Position numbers and translations under genes: made by a program. Below, piece by piece: positions 43,462 to 53,429 of a stretch of DNA of 61,788 nt (position 1 is the stretch's first letter; every line of letters begins with the position of its first letter). This DNA is from Eubacterium sp. UBA5416 (lineage in GTDB: Bacteria; Bacillota; Clostridia; Lachnospirales; Lachnospiraceae): NCBI GenBank assembly GCA_002409525.1, contig DHNM01000036.1, forward strand, positions 1-61,788, in the 5' to 3' direction. The notes under the pieces were generated by a model. The model searched no databases. It saw only the letters and a program-made list of their open reading frames with translations, and had not been told where the DNA came from.

Positions 43462-44556
43462 ATGAAAACATTTCTGATTTTAGAAGACGGACATGTATTT
43501 TCGGGCACAGGCATAGGATCCCCAAAGGAGGTAATCAGCGAGATTGTTTTCAACACGTCGATGACAGGTTACCAGGAGATACTGACAGATCCTTCGTATG
43601 CAGGTCAGGCGGTGTGTATGACGTATCCGCTGATTGGCAATTATGGCATCTGTTATGAGGATCAGCAGTCGAAGAAGCCATGGCCGGATGCATTTATCGT
43701 GAAGGAGTTATCCAGGGTTCCCAGCAACTTCCGATCGCAGAATTCGATTCAGGATTATCTGAAACATTATGATATTCCCGGAATTGAGGGAATTGATACC
43801 CGGGCATTGGCAAAAGTCCTTCGGGAAAATGGCACAATGAACGGAATGATTACAACAAATTCTGATTTTAATCTCAATCAAATTATTTCCAAATTAAAAA
43901 CCTATAAAAATGAATATCCGGTAAAAAAAGTGACTTGTCCCGAAAAACATGTTTTGAAGGGAACAGGTCTTAAAGTTGCGCTTATGGACTTTGGAGTAAA
44001 GCGAAATATCGTTGATTCTCTTCAGAAACTTGGTTGTGAGGTGACGATTTACCCCGCATCTACGAGTGCAGAAGAAATTTTTGCAGGCAAACCGGATGGA
44101 ATTATGTTGTCTAACGGTCCGGGAGATCCCAGAGAATGCACAGGGATTATCTGTGAGATCAGAAAGATATATGATTCAGGGATACCTGTGTTTGCGATCT
44201 GTCTGGGACATCAGCTTATGGCTCTGGCGGCAGGGCTTGGCGTGCGGAAGATGAAATATGGACATCGGGGAGCCAACCATCCAGTCAGAGAACAGGATAC
44301 AGGGCGTGTTTATATCACATCGCAGAACCATGGGTATGTGATAGATTCGAATTCCATGAATACAAAAATTGCTGTTGCCTCATTCGTAAATGTCAATGAC
44401 GAGAGCATAGAGGGTTTGAAATATGTGGACCGGAATATATTCACAATACAGTTTCATCCGGAAGCAGGTCCGGGGCCCCGCGATGCCGGATATTTGTTTC
44501 ATATGTTCATAAAAATGATGGGAGGACAAAACGATGCCGAAAAGACAAGATATTAA
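43462..44556 (+). CDS. carA: Carbamoyl-phosphate synthase small subunit
   Basis: The 364-residue subunit splits glutamine and passes ammonia to CarB. It begins FLILEDGHVFSGTGIGSPKE, has PLIGNYGI and IDTRALAKVLRENGTMNGMI in the N-terminal domain, and a class I glutaminase domain with ICLGHQLMALAAG (catalytic Cys247), GHRGANHPV and FHPEAGPGPRD, containing the His and Glu of the triad. It overlaps carB by 23 bases, so the two are translationally coupled. Carbamoyl phosphate serves pyrimidine and arginine synthesis. Confidence 0.97.
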   Translation: MKTFLILEDGHVFSGTGIGSPKEVISEIVFNTSMTGYQEILTDPSYAGQAVCMTYPLIGNYGICYEDQQSKKPWPDAFIVKELSRVPSNFRSQNSIQDYLKHYDIPGIEGIDTRALAKVLRENGTMNGMITTNSDFNLNQIISKLKTYKNEYPVKKVTCPEKHVLKGTGLKVALMDFGVKRNIVDSLQKLGCEVTIYPASTSAEEIFAGKPDGIMLSNGPGDPRECTGIICEIRKIYDSGIPVFAICLGHQLMALAAGLGVRKMKYGHRGANHPVREQDTGRVYITSQNHGYVIDSNSMNTKIAVASFVNVNDESIEGLKYVDRNIFTIQFHPEAGPGPRDAGYLFHMFIKMMGGQNDAEKTRY

Positions 44557-47500
44557 AAAGGTGCTTGTGATTGGATCCGGGCCAATTGTGATCGGTCAGG
44601 CAGCAGAATTCGACTATGCAGGGACCCAGGGATGTCGCGCTTTAAGGGAAGAAGGTGTGGAAGTTGTACTGTTAAATTCGAATCCCGCAACGATTATGAC
44701 GGACAGCAGGATTGCTGATCATGTATACATAGAACCACTGACAGCCGATGTAGTAGAAGAACTGATTAAAAAAGAGCATCCGGACAGCGTTCTGCCGACT
44801 CTCGGGGGACAGGCAGGCTTAAATCTCGCAATGGAACTTGAGGAGAAGGGAATCTTAAAGAAACATCATGTACGACTGATTGGAACTACACCGCTCACAA
44901 TCAGAAAAGCAGAAGATCGTCAGCAATTTAAGAGTACGATGGATAAAATCAAAGAACCAACAGCGGATTCACTTGTGGTGCATGATGTGCCATCAGGTAT
45001 CCGGTTTGCAGGGAAAACCGGATATCCGGTCGTGATGCGTCCGGCTTATACGCTGGGAGGAAGCGGCGGCGGAATTGCGAAAAATGAAGAAGAATTAACT
45101 GAAATCCTTACAAATGGCCTAAGACTTTCACGCGTACATGAAGTACTGGTGGAGCACTGTATCTCGGGCTGGAAAGAAATCGAATACGAAGTGATGCGCG
45201 ACGGGGCGGGAAACTGTATCTCGGTCTGCAATATGGAAAATATAGACCCTGTGGGTGTGCATACAGGGGACAGTATCGTGGTGGCTCCAAGTCAGACCCT
45301 GGCTGACAGAGAATACCAGATGCTTCGGAGATCCGCGATGAACATCATCGAAGAACTGAATATTACGGGGGGATGTAACGTACAGTATGCCTTGAACCCG
45401 GAAAGCTTTGAATATTGTGTGATTGAGGTGAATCCCAGAGTGAGCCGATCCTCTGCACTTGCTTCAAAAGCTACAGGATATCCCATTGCCAGAGTGGCAG
45501 CTAAAATTGCCCTTGGTTATACGCTGGATGAAATCCCGAATATGATCACAGGGATTACAAAGGCGAGCTTTGAACCGGCGCTTGACTACTGTGTGGTTAA
45601 GATGCCGAGGCTTCCCTTTGATAAGTTCACCGGCGCGAAGCGAAGTCTGACAACTCAGATGAAAGCGACCGGGGAAGTGATGAGTATCTGCGATAATTTT
45701 GAAGGCGCACTCATGAAAGCGATCCGTTCGCTGGAGCAGCATGTGGATTCATTGCTTTCCTATGATTTTACTGCACTGTCAGCGGATGAATTGGAGGAGG
45801 CACTGCATACTGTGGATGATGTACGCATCTGGCGGATTGCCGAATCGCTTAGAAAAGGCATCTCTTACGCCAGGATCCATGAGATCACAAAAATCGATCT
45901 CTGGTTTATTGATAAAATTGCCAGACTGGTGGAGATGGAAGTGGATCTTCGAAAGAAGAAATTAAACGAGGCTTTACTGAGGGAGGCGAAAAGACTCGAA
46001 TTCCCGGATTCGGTGATTGCAGGGCTTACGGGTAGAAGTGAAGCTGATATAAAAGCACTTCGTAAAGAGTATCAGATTCAGGCGTCCTTTCAGATCGTAG
46101 ATACCTGTGCAGCTGAATTCGAAGCACAGACTCCTTATTATTATTCTATATATGAAGGTGAAAATGAGGCCATTTGCACCGAAAGGAAGAAAAAGGTTCT
46201 GATTCTCGGATCAGGGCCGATCCGTATCGGACAGGGGATTGAATTCGACTACTGCAGCGTGCATGCCACATGGTCCTTTAAAAAAGCAGGATATGAAACG
46301 ATTATTATTAATAATAATCCGGAAACTGTGAGCACAGATTTCGATATCGCGGATAAGCTGTATTTTGAACCCCTTACACCTGAGGACGTGGAAAATGTTG
46401 TAGATATAGAGAAGCCCGACGGAGCGATTGTACAGTTTGGCGGGCAGACAGCTATTAAGCTAACAGAGTCACTGATACAGATGGGAGTGAAGATCTTCGG
46501 TACGTCTGCTGAAGACGTGGACGCCGCTGAAGACCGGAAACTGTTTGATCAGATATTGGAACAATGTGAAATTCCAAGGCCTGAGGGGAGAACCGTATTC
46601 ACCGCCAAAGAGGCAAAGGAAGCTGCTGACAGCCTTGGTTATCCGGTTTTGGTGCGTCCGTCTTATGTTCTCGGGGGACAGGGTATGCAGATTGCCATCC
46701 ATGATGCGGATGTGGAACAGTATATCGGAGTTATCAGCCAGTTTGCGCAGAAACACCCGATTCTTGTGGATAAGTATCTTCGGGGGACAGAACTTGAAGT
46801 CGATGCGGTATGTGACGGTAATGATATTCTGATTCCGGGAATTATGGAACATATCGAGAGGTCGGGGATACATTCCGGAGACAGTATATCGGTATATCCC
46901 ACGCGGAGTATCAGTCAGAATACGAAGAAAGTAATTATAGATTATACCAGACGTCTTGCACGATCTCTGCATGTGATCGGACTGATCAATATTCAGTTTA
47001 TCGTGGTTGGCGAAAAAGTTTATGTAATAGAAGTAAATCCTCGTTCTTCGAGGACAGTGCCATATATCAGCAAAGTGACCGGGATTCCAATTGTCGATCT
47101 TGCCGTTTCTGTTATAACAGGCAAAACAATCCGGGAGATGGGATATACACCGGGGCTTGCGCCCGAGATGAAATATATCGCCATAAAAATGCCGGTATTT
47201 TCATTTGAAAAAATACGTGGCGCAGATATTGGCCTTGGACCGGAGATGAAATCCACGGGAGAATGCCTTGGCATATCTGAAGATTTCCATGAGGCGCTTT
47301 ACAAGGCGTTTCTCGGGGCGGGCATGGATATTCCGAAATACAAAAGGATGATTATGACGGTAAATGACGAGGATAAGGAAGATCTGGCGCCGATTGCAAG
47401 ACGCTTTGAAGCACTTGGATATACTATCTATGCGACGAGAGGCACTGCAGAAATTCTGCAGAAAAATAATATCAGAGCGATAAAAATCAACAAGCTTGAG

Positions 47501-47731
47501 GAGCCTTCTCCAAATCTGATGGATCTGGTCCTCGGGCATGAGATTGATCTGATCATAGATACCCCCGAAAGAGGTTTTGAACACGCGAAAGACGGGTTTC
47601 TTATCAGGAGAAATGCTATTGAGACGGGAGTCCATGTGCTTACATCTATCGATACGGCAAGAGCATTGGTGAGCAGTATGGAAAATGCCGGTAACAGAAA
47701 GCCAGGGGTTATTGATATAGCCGGTGAGTAA
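44534..47731 (+). CDS. carB: Carbamoyl-phosphate synthase large subunit
   Basis: The 1065-residue enzyme has normal CarB length and two related ATP-grasp halves. The first opens with VLVIGSGPIVIGQAAEFDYA and has PVVMRPAYTLGGSGGG; the second opens near residue 555 with VLILGSGPIRIGQGIEFDYC and has PVLVRPSYVLGGQGM. A C-terminal MGS-like regulatory domain (about 930-1065) includes YTIYATRGTAEILQ. It makes carbamoyl phosphate from bicarbonate, ATP and ammonia from CarA. It overlaps carA and ends its unit; uppP has its own promoter. Confidence 0.98.
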   Translation: MPKRQDIKKVLVIGSGPIVIGQAAEFDYAGTQGCRALREEGVEVVLLNSNPATIMTDSRIADHVYIEPLTADVVEELIKKEHPDSVLPTLGGQAGLNLAMELEEKGILKKHHVRLIGTTPLTIRKAEDRQQFKSTMDKIKEPTADSLVVHDVPSGIRFAGKTGYPVVMRPAYTLGGSGGGIAKNEEELTEILTNGLRLSRVHEVLVEHCISGWKEIEYEVMRDGAGNCISVCNMENIDPVGVHTGDSIVVAPSQTLADREYQMLRRSAMNIIEELNITGGCNVQYALNPESFEYCVIEVNPRVSRSSALASKATGYPIARVAAKIALGYTLDEIPNMITGITKASFEPALDYCVVKMPRLPFDKFTGAKRSLTTQMKATGEVMSICDNFEGALMKAIRSLEQHVDSLLSYDFTALSADELEEALHTVDDVRIWRIAESLRKGISYARIHEITKIDLWFIDKIARLVEMEVDLRKKKLNEALLREAKRLEFPDSVIAGLTGRSEADIKALRKEYQIQASFQIVDTCAAEFEAQTPYYYSIYEGENEAICTERKKKVLILGSGPIRIGQGIEFDYCSVHATWSFKKAGYETIIINNNPETVSTDFDIADKLYFEPLTPEDVENVVDIEKPDGAIVQFGGQTAIKLTESLIQMGVKIFGTSAEDVDAAEDRKLFDQILEQCEIPRPEGRTVFTAKEAKEAADSLGYPVLVRPSYVLGGQGMQIAIHDADVEQYIGVISQFAQKHPILVDKYLRGTELEVDAVCDGNDILIPGIMEHIERSGIHSGDSISVYPTRSISQNTKKVIIDYTRRLARSLHVIGLINIQFIVVGEKVYVIEVNPRSSRTVPYISKVTGIPIVDLAVSVITGKTIREMGYTPGLAPEMKYIAIKMPVFSFEKIRGADIGLGPEMKSTGECLGISEDFHEALYKAFLGAGMDIPKYKRMIMTVNDEDKEDLAPIARRFEALGYTIYATRGTAEILQKNNIRAIKINKLEEPSPNLMDLVLGHEIDLIIDTPERGFEHAKDGFLIRRNAIETGVHVLTSIDTARALVSSMENAGNRKPGVIDIAGE

Positions 47732-47763
47732 AGCATAAGTCATTCGTTTTTTCTTGTGTCTGC

Positions 47764-47792
47764 TTGTTTTTCGCCCATAGATGACATATAAT
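47764..47792 (+). promoter_or_regulatory. SigA-type promoter of uppP
   Basis: TTGTTT (47764-47769) and TATAAT (47787-47792) are 17 bases apart, 55 bases before the uppP start. Confidence 0.65.
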
Positions 47793-47846
47793 TATGAGAG
47801 AAAGCGGCCCGAATAGGGTGGCAAAAAATCTAAGTGAGGTTTAGAC

Positions 47847-48749
47847 ATGAATTTAATCGAATGGTTGAAGGTGATCCTTTTGGGGATTGTAGAAGGCATC
47901 ACAGAGTGGCTCCCCATCAGTAGTACCGGACATCTGATTCTGGTGGATGAGTTTGTTAAGCTGCGTCAGAGTCCGGCGTTTATGGAAATGTTTAATGTTG
48001 TGATTCAGCTGGGGGCGATACTGGCCGTTGTAGTAATCTATTTTGAAAGACTATGGCCATTTCACACGAAGAAAAAAGCTCCGGAGAAGCCGGTATTTGC
48101 CAATCCGAGTGACAACAGGGCACTGGCTGCATGCCAGAATTTTATGACGAACTATTTTTATATGGATAAAATTGTACTGTGGCTTAAGATTGTGGCAGCG
48201 TGTCTGCCGGCGATGATTATCGGTCTGCCTCTGGATGACTGGATGGAAGAGCATCTTCACAACTATTTTGTTGTGGCTTTGATGCTGATTATCTATGGCG
48301 TTTTATTTATTGTGATTGAAAATTATAATAAGAAGAGGACGCCGCGTATTCACCGTGTCCGCGATCTTACGTTTAAGGATGCACTGATGATCGGACTGTT
48401 TCAGGTATTATCTCTAATCCCCGGAACTTCCCGCTCGGGTGCAACGATTATTGGAGGCATTCTGATCGGTACGTCCAGAGAGACTGCCGCGGAATTCACA
48501 TTTTTCCTGGCTATTCCCGTTATGTTTGGAGCAAGTTTCATCAAACTTCTGAAGTTTGGACTGGCATTTACCGGAACAGAGGCGGCGGTATTAATTGTGG
48601 GAATGGTGACTGCCTTCATAATCTCTGTGCTTGCGATTAAATTTTTAATGGAATACATAAAGAAACATGATTTCAAAGTATTTGGCTGGTATCGGATCGT
48701 ACTTGGTGTGGTTGTACTTTTGTATTTTGGCCTGAAAGCGAGGGTTTGA
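47847..48749 (+). CDS. uppP: Undecaprenyl-diphosphatase
   Basis: The 300-residue membrane enzyme (BacA family) turns undecaprenyl diphosphate into the monophosphate carrier used for peptidoglycan and wall polymers. The conserved blocks are present: GIVEGITEWLPISSTGHLILVDEF at the N-terminus with the catalytic Glu/Ser stretch, and LIPGTSRSGATIIGGIL near residue 195. About eight helices are seen. It gives mild bacitracin resistance when abundant. The next gene overlaps its stop codon (TGATG). Confidence 0.96.
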   Translation: MNLIEWLKVILLGIVEGITEWLPISSTGHLILVDEFVKLRQSPAFMEMFNVVIQLGAILAVVVIYFERLWPFHTKKKAPEKPVFANPSDNRALAACQNFMTNYFYMDKIVLWLKIVAACLPAMIIGLPLDDWMEEHLHNYFVVALMLIIYGVLFIVIENYNKKRTPRIHRVRDLTFKDALMIGLFQVLSLIPGTSRSGATIIGGILIGTSRETAAEFTFFLAIPVMFGASFIKLLKFGLAFTGTEAAVLIVGMVTAFIISVLAIKFLMEYIKKHDFKVFGWYRIVLGVVVLLYFGLKARV

Positions 48750-49516
48750 TGAAAGAGACGATTGCAACAATTCCCCTGATGGATGCCTTTTCCGCGCAGG
48801 ATGAGTGCCCTTTCTGCTATCTGGAAAGGGAGGCGGAACAGCATGCGATATCCTTTATCATGGGATCCGCATATATGGAAGATGATATCCGGATGGAGAC
48901 GGATAAAATCGGTTTCTGCCGTCATCATTATAAGATGATGTACGATTACGGAAACCGGCTTGGAAGTGCGCTGATATTAGAAACCCATCTGAAGAAGGTG
49001 AATCAGGAATTAGAGGAACAGACTGCGGCGTTTAAACCGGGCAGAAAGCCCCCCATATTCGGTAGAAAAAAGGCAGAGCAGGCAAATGCAGAATCGAAGA
49101 GTAGCCTGTCAGCATGGATTGACGATAAAGAAGGCTCCTGCTTTGTCTGTGATCATTTCAAAAGCAATTATCAGAGGTATCTGGACACCTTCTTTGATAT
49201 GTATAAGAAAAACCCTGAATTTAAGAAAATGTTTGAGAACAGCAGGGGATTTTGCCTGCCGCATTTCAGGGATCTTGTGGAGACAGCCGAAAAGAAGCTG
49301 AACCAGAAGCAGAAAGAGGAATTCTATCCAATTCTGTTCCGGCTTATGAAGACCAATATGAGACGGCTGGAGGAGGAAGTATCCTGGTTTGTTGACAAAA
49401 ATGATTACCGAAATAAGGACGCAGAGTGGGGTACATCGAAGGATAGTATACAAAGGACAATGCAGAAACTGGCCGGAGGATATCCGGCAGATCCGGTATT
49501 TAAGACGGATCCCTGA
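48749..49516 (+). CDS. DUF6062-like protein with two Cys/His motif pairs
   Basis: The 255-residue protein is known only as a conserved family of Firmicutes. It contains two similar halves: ECPFCYLEREAEQ with FCRHHYKMMYDYG (about 17-65), and CFVCDHFKSNYQRYL with FCLPHFRDLVE (about 130-180). Each half thus has CxxC and CxxH, which could bind zinc or an iron-sulfur cluster. There is no signal peptide. ATG 48749 overlaps the uppP stop, so it is coupled with uppP. I cannot state its function. Confidence 0.8.
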   Translation: MKETIATIPLMDAFSAQDECPFCYLEREAEQHAISFIMGSAYMEDDIRMETDKIGFCRHHYKMMYDYGNRLGSALILETHLKKVNQELEEQTAAFKPGRKPPIFGRKKAEQANAESKSSLSAWIDDKEGSCFVCDHFKSNYQRYLDTFFDMYKKNPEFKKMFENSRGFCLPHFRDLVETAEKKLNQKQKEEFYPILFRLMKTNMRRLEEEVSWFVDKNDYRNKDAEWGTSKDSIQRTMQKLAGGYPADPVFKTDP

Positions 49517-49576
49517 TCAATATCACAGAATAACTAAGACAATTTCCAGAATTTTCACCACGATACCGCAATTCTC

Positions 49577-49604
49577 TTGACTATATACGTGCTTATGATA
49601 CAAT
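49577..49604 (+). promoter_or_regulatory. SigA-type promoter of ppdK
   Basis: TTGACT (49577-49582) and TACAAT (49599-49604) are 16 bases apart. The leader to ppdK is about 110 bases and AT-rich; I see no riboswitch or strong hairpin in it. Confidence 0.75.
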
Positions 49605-49718
49605 AGATGTGTGCGCCAAAAAAGGTGTATATATAAAGGTAGAAGGTATATCCTGGAAAAAACTGGAAATACTTTACTATAAAAATTATTCACATTACAT
49701 TTAGGAGGAAAAGTAAAT

Positions 49719-52349
49719 ATGGCAAAATGGGTTTATATGTTTACTGAAGGTAATGCGTCTATGAGAAACCTACTTGGTGGAAAAGGTGCGGGCCTTGCAG
49801 AAATGACAAACCTGGGGCTTCCGGTTCCACAGGGTTTTACCATTACAACGGAAGCATGCACGCAGTATTACGAAGATGGTGAGAAGATCAACGATGAGAT
49901 CATGGATCAGATCATGAGCTCGATCGCTAAGATGGAAGAGATCACAGGAAAGAAGTTCGCCGATAAGGAGAACCCACTTTTGGTTTCTGTACGTTCAGGA
50001 GCAAGAGCTTCTATGCCGGGTATGATGGACACCATCTTAAACCTCGGCTTAAATGAAGAGGTAGTCGAAATACTTGGAGAGAAATCAGGCAACCCGCGCT
50101 GGGCATGGGACTGTTACAGAAGATTTATTCAGATGTACTCCGATGTTGTCATGGAAGTCGGGAAAAAGTATTTCGAAGGACTCATCGACCAGATGAAAGA
50201 GAAAAAAGGCGTGAAGCAGGATGTCGAGCTGACTGCAGATGACTTAAAGGAATTGTCAGGACAGTTTAAGGACGAATACAAAAAGGTTCTGGGTGAGGAC
50301 TTTCCGACGGATCCGAAAGATCAGCTGGTTGGAGCAATCAAAGCAGTATTCCGTTCCTGGGACAACCCGAGAGCCAACGTTTACCGCCGCGACAATGATA
50401 TCCCGTATTCATGGGGAACGGCAGTCAATGTCCAGATGATGGCATTTGGTAACATGGGTGATACCTCAGGTACCGGTGTTGCGTTTACACGTGATCCTGC
50501 CACAGGTGAGAAGAAGCTTATGGGTGAATTCCTCATGAACGCACAGGGCGAGGATGTTGTTGCCGGTGTTCGTACTCCGAATAAGATTGATCATCTGAAA
50601 GATATTATGCCGGAAGTTTATGATCAGTTTGTAGACATCTGCCATACGCTGGAAGATCACTACAGAGATATGCAGGATATGGAATTCACAATTGAGGATA
50701 AGAAACTTTATATGCTGCAGACTCGTAATGGAAAGAGAACGGCACAGGCCGCTCTTAAAATTGCGTGTGACCTGGTAGATGAGGGCAAAATTTCAGAAGA
50801 ACAGGCTGTTCTGATGATCGATCCGAGAAACCTGGATACACTTCTGCATCCGCAGTTTGATCCGGCTGCACTGAAGACTGCTGTTCCGGTTGGAAAAGCA
50901 CTTGGCGCTTCCCCGGGAGCCGCATGCGGAAAGATTGTATTCTCAGCTGAGGATGCGAAAGAATGGGCTTCCAGAGGAGAAAAGGTTGTTCTTGTACGTC
51001 TTGAGACTTCTCCGGAAGACATCGAAGGTATGAAATCTTCACAGGGTATCCTGACGGTACGAGGCGGTATGACATCACATGCGGCAGTTGTTGCACGTGG
51101 TATGGGTACCTGCTGTGTATCCGGCTGTGGCGAGATCACGATGGACGAGAAAAACAAACAGTTTACACTCGCCGGAAAGGTATATCATGAAGGAGATCCA
51201 ATCTCACTCGATGGATCTACCGGTAATATCTATGGAGGAATCATTCCCACAGTAGATGCCACTATCGCCGGAGAATTCGGAAGAATCATGTCCTGGGCAG
51301 ACAAATACAGAACCATGAAAGTTCGTACCAATGCCGACACACCGAGAGATGCGATAAAAGCACATGAACTGGGAGCCGAAGGAATTGGCCTCTGCCGTAC
51401 AGAGCATATGTTCTTCGCAGGTGACAGAATCGAAGCGTTCCGCGAGATGATCTGTTCAGATACCGTGGAAGAAAGAGAAGCTGCACTGGACAAGATTCTT
51501 CCTGTACAGCAGAAGGATTTTGAAGAGTTGTATGATGCGCTGGAAGGAAATCCGGTCACCATCCGTTTCCTGGATCCGCCGCTTCATGAGTTTGTTCCTA
51601 CAGAGGAAGCTGAAATCAAGAAACTGGCTGATGCCAAGGGTAAGACTGTAGAGCAGGTTAAAGCAATTATCAGTACTCTGCATGAAGTCAACCCGATGAT
51701 GGGGCACCGTGGCTGTCGTCTTACGGTTACCTATCCGGAAATTGGTGTCATGCAGACAAAAGCTGTAATCCGTGCTGCACTGAATGTTAAGAAGAAACAT
51801 CCGGATTGGACGATCTGCCCGGAGATCATGATTCCCCTGGTTGGGGATATCAAAGAGCTGAAGTTCGTCAAAAAGACCGTTGTTGATACCGCGGATGCTG
51901 AAATTAAGGCTTCCGGAGTTGATCTCGACTATGAAGTGGGAACGATGATTGAGGTTCCAAGAGCTGCACTTACAGCAGATGAAATCGCAAAAGAAGCAGA
52001 TTTCTTCTGCTTTGGAACGAATGACCTGACACAGATGACTTTCGGGTTCTCACGTGATGATGCAGGTAAATTCCTGAATTCTTATTACGATGCGAAGATC
52101 TTTGAGAGTGATCCGTTCGCAAGACTTGATCAGGACGGTGTCGGCAAGTTGATGGATATGGCTGTCAAACTGGGAAGACCGGTGAATAAAGATCTGCATA
52201 TCGGAATCTGTGGCGAGCATGGCGGAGATCCGACATCGGTTGAGTTCTGCTACAGACTGGGACTTGACTATGTTTCCTGCTCACCGTTCCGTGTACCGAT
52301 CGCAAGACTGGCAGCGGCACAGGCTGCAATTAAGAATAAGAAGAACTAA
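49719..52349 (+). CDS. ppdK: Pyruvate, phosphate dikinase
   Basis: The 876-residue enzyme interconverts pyruvate, ATP and phosphate with phosphoenolpyruvate, AMP and diphosphate, and is common in anaerobic Clostridia as a glycolytic or gluconeogenic step. The N-terminal ATP-binding domain has NLLGGKGAGLAEMTNLGLPVP, the central phosphohistidine domain has GGMTSHAAVVARGMG with His454, and the C-terminal PEP domain has IGLCRTEHMFF, RFLDPPLHEF and GICGEHGGDP. Length is normal. AGGAGG precedes the start and a strong terminator follows. Confidence 0.98.
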   Translation: MAKWVYMFTEGNASMRNLLGGKGAGLAEMTNLGLPVPQGFTITTEACTQYYEDGEKINDEIMDQIMSSIAKMEEITGKKFADKENPLLVSVRSGARASMPGMMDTILNLGLNEEVVEILGEKSGNPRWAWDCYRRFIQMYSDVVMEVGKKYFEGLIDQMKEKKGVKQDVELTADDLKELSGQFKDEYKKVLGEDFPTDPKDQLVGAIKAVFRSWDNPRANVYRRDNDIPYSWGTAVNVQMMAFGNMGDTSGTGVAFTRDPATGEKKLMGEFLMNAQGEDVVAGVRTPNKIDHLKDIMPEVYDQFVDICHTLEDHYRDMQDMEFTIEDKKLYMLQTRNGKRTAQAALKIACDLVDEGKISEEQAVLMIDPRNLDTLLHPQFDPAALKTAVPVGKALGASPGAACGKIVFSAEDAKEWASRGEKVVLVRLETSPEDIEGMKSSQGILTVRGGMTSHAAVVARGMGTCCVSGCGEITMDEKNKQFTLAGKVYHEGDPISLDGSTGNIYGGIIPTVDATIAGEFGRIMSWADKYRTMKVRTNADTPRDAIKAHELGAEGIGLCRTEHMFFAGDRIEAFREMICSDTVEEREAALDKILPVQQKDFEELYDALEGNPVTIRFLDPPLHEFVPTEEAEIKKLADAKGKTVEQVKAIISTLHEVNPMMGHRGCRLTVTYPEIGVMQTKAVIRAALNVKKKHPDWTICPEIMIPLVGDIKELKFVKKTVVDTADAEIKASGVDLDYEVGTMIEVPRAALTADEIAKEADFFCFGTNDLTQMTFGFSRDDAGKFLNSYYDAKIFESDPFARLDQDGVGKLMDMAVKLGRPVNKDLHIGICGEHGGDPTSVEFCYRLGLDYVSCSPFRVPIARLAAAQAAIKNKKN

Positions 52350-52377
52350 AAAAGCATAAAGTTATGACCTAACAGGG

Positions 52378-52412
52378 AAGAGGAAGATGTGAAGCTGCAT
52401 CTTCCTCTTTTT
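52378..52412 (+). terminator. Strong rho-independent terminator after ppdK
   Basis: AAGAGGAAGATG (52378-52389) pairs perfectly with CATCTTCCTCTT (52398-52409) with an eight-base loop, followed by TTTAAT. It separates ppdK from the convergent sensor kinase gene. Confidence 0.92.
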
Positions 52413-52427
52413 AATAATGCTGCTTTT

Positions 52428-53429
52428 CTATAAAGTAAAAAGTAATTCAATACAGAATCCCTTTCCTATAGTTGATTTCGGATCGACTCGCACATTAATA
52501 CAGAGGGCTTCTGCATATTTTTTGACAAGGTACAATCCCATTCCGGTTGCTTTCTGCCTGTCAGGGTGATTTCCTGTAAAGCCCTTATCGAAGATAAATG
52601 GAGCATCCTCCGGCGGAATCCCCCTTCCATTATCTTTTACCAGGAGATGGATCTTATCACTATCCTGCCATGTTGCAATAATCACTTCACCTTTTTTAAA
52701 ATCCGCATACTTCAGTGCATTGTTTACCAGCTGGGAAATCATAAACTTTAAAACTTTTGGGTCTGATGAAACCATAAGCGGCTGCAAGTTCAGATGCATG
52801 GTGATATCGTGTTCTCTGGCGAGAAAATTATATTCTTCGACGGTTTCGCGGACACAGAGATCTAGGCGAAACTTCGTGAACTTGTATTCCTTGTGTTCTG
52901 CCTGCAGGCGTGCATAATATAGAATAAGGTCTACATTGTCGTTTAACTGCTGCTGCACACGATTCATCCTGGAGTAAACATAAGAACTCATCTCTTCTTT
53001 GTGATTACTTAATACCAGGGTGGAAAGTGCGAGAGGAGTTTTAATTTCATGTACCCAGCTCTCGATAAACTCTCTATAAGAAATCAGTTCTATTTCTTTT
53101 TCATTCATTTGCGACGCCTGAAGGTTCAATTTATCGTACAGGAATTCAATCTGTTTTTCCCATTGGGGTCCAATGATATGTATGAGTTCTGCTTCGGTCG
53201 TTTCACCTGGCATTTCCAGAAAGTTTTCGAAGGCTTCAGATATCCTGCGGTGATGCCTCTCATCTAGTATTACGGAAAATGCAAGTACCGTCAGTGAAAA
53301 GAGAATGATCAGCGGACCGACACTTTTGACGGCGGATGGCTGCAGCAGCCAGATGAAAAAGAAAAGCATCAGGTCAATACATAAGAGCAATATCGCAAAG
53401 GATACGCTCCCTTCGATCAGACGTTTCAT
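52428..53429 (-). CDS. Intramembrane-sensing histidine kinase (BceS-like)
   Basis: The 333-residue kinase has two N-terminal membrane helices with almost no extracellular loop, as in BceS-type kinases that take their signal from an ABC transporter. The phosphoacceptor region is SWVHEIKTPLALSTLVL, and the ATPase domain has QLVNNALKYADF, VKDNGRGIPPEDAPFIFDKGF and GMGLYLVKKYAE. The start codon overlaps the regulator stop (ATGA). It should phosphorylate the adjacent response regulator in response to lipid-II-targeting peptides. Confidence 0.93.
   Translation of the reverse strand: MKRLIEGSVSFAILLLCIDLMLFFFIWLLQPSAVKSVGPLIILFSLTVLAFSVILDERHHRRISEAFENFLEMPGETTEAELIHIIGPQWEKQIEFLYDKLNLQASQMNEKEIELISYREFIESWVHEIKTPLALSTLVLSNHKEEMSSYVYSRMNRVQQQLNDNVDLILYYARLQAEHKEYKFTKFRLDLCVRETVEEYNFLAREHDITMHLNLQPLMVSSDPKVLKFMISQLVNNALKYADFKKGEVIIATWQDSDKIHLLVKDNGRGIPPEDAPFIFDKGFTGNHPDRQKATGMGLYLVKKYAEALCINVRVDPKSTIGKGFCIELLFTL

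Noticed and set aside
43377..43658. Open frame of 93 residues at the start of carA
   Set aside because: It lies in another frame over carA and its leader, has no family motifs, and carA itself is certain.
47201..47743. Minus-strand frame of 180 residues opposite the carB end
   Set aside because: It is antisense to carB and has no independent signals.
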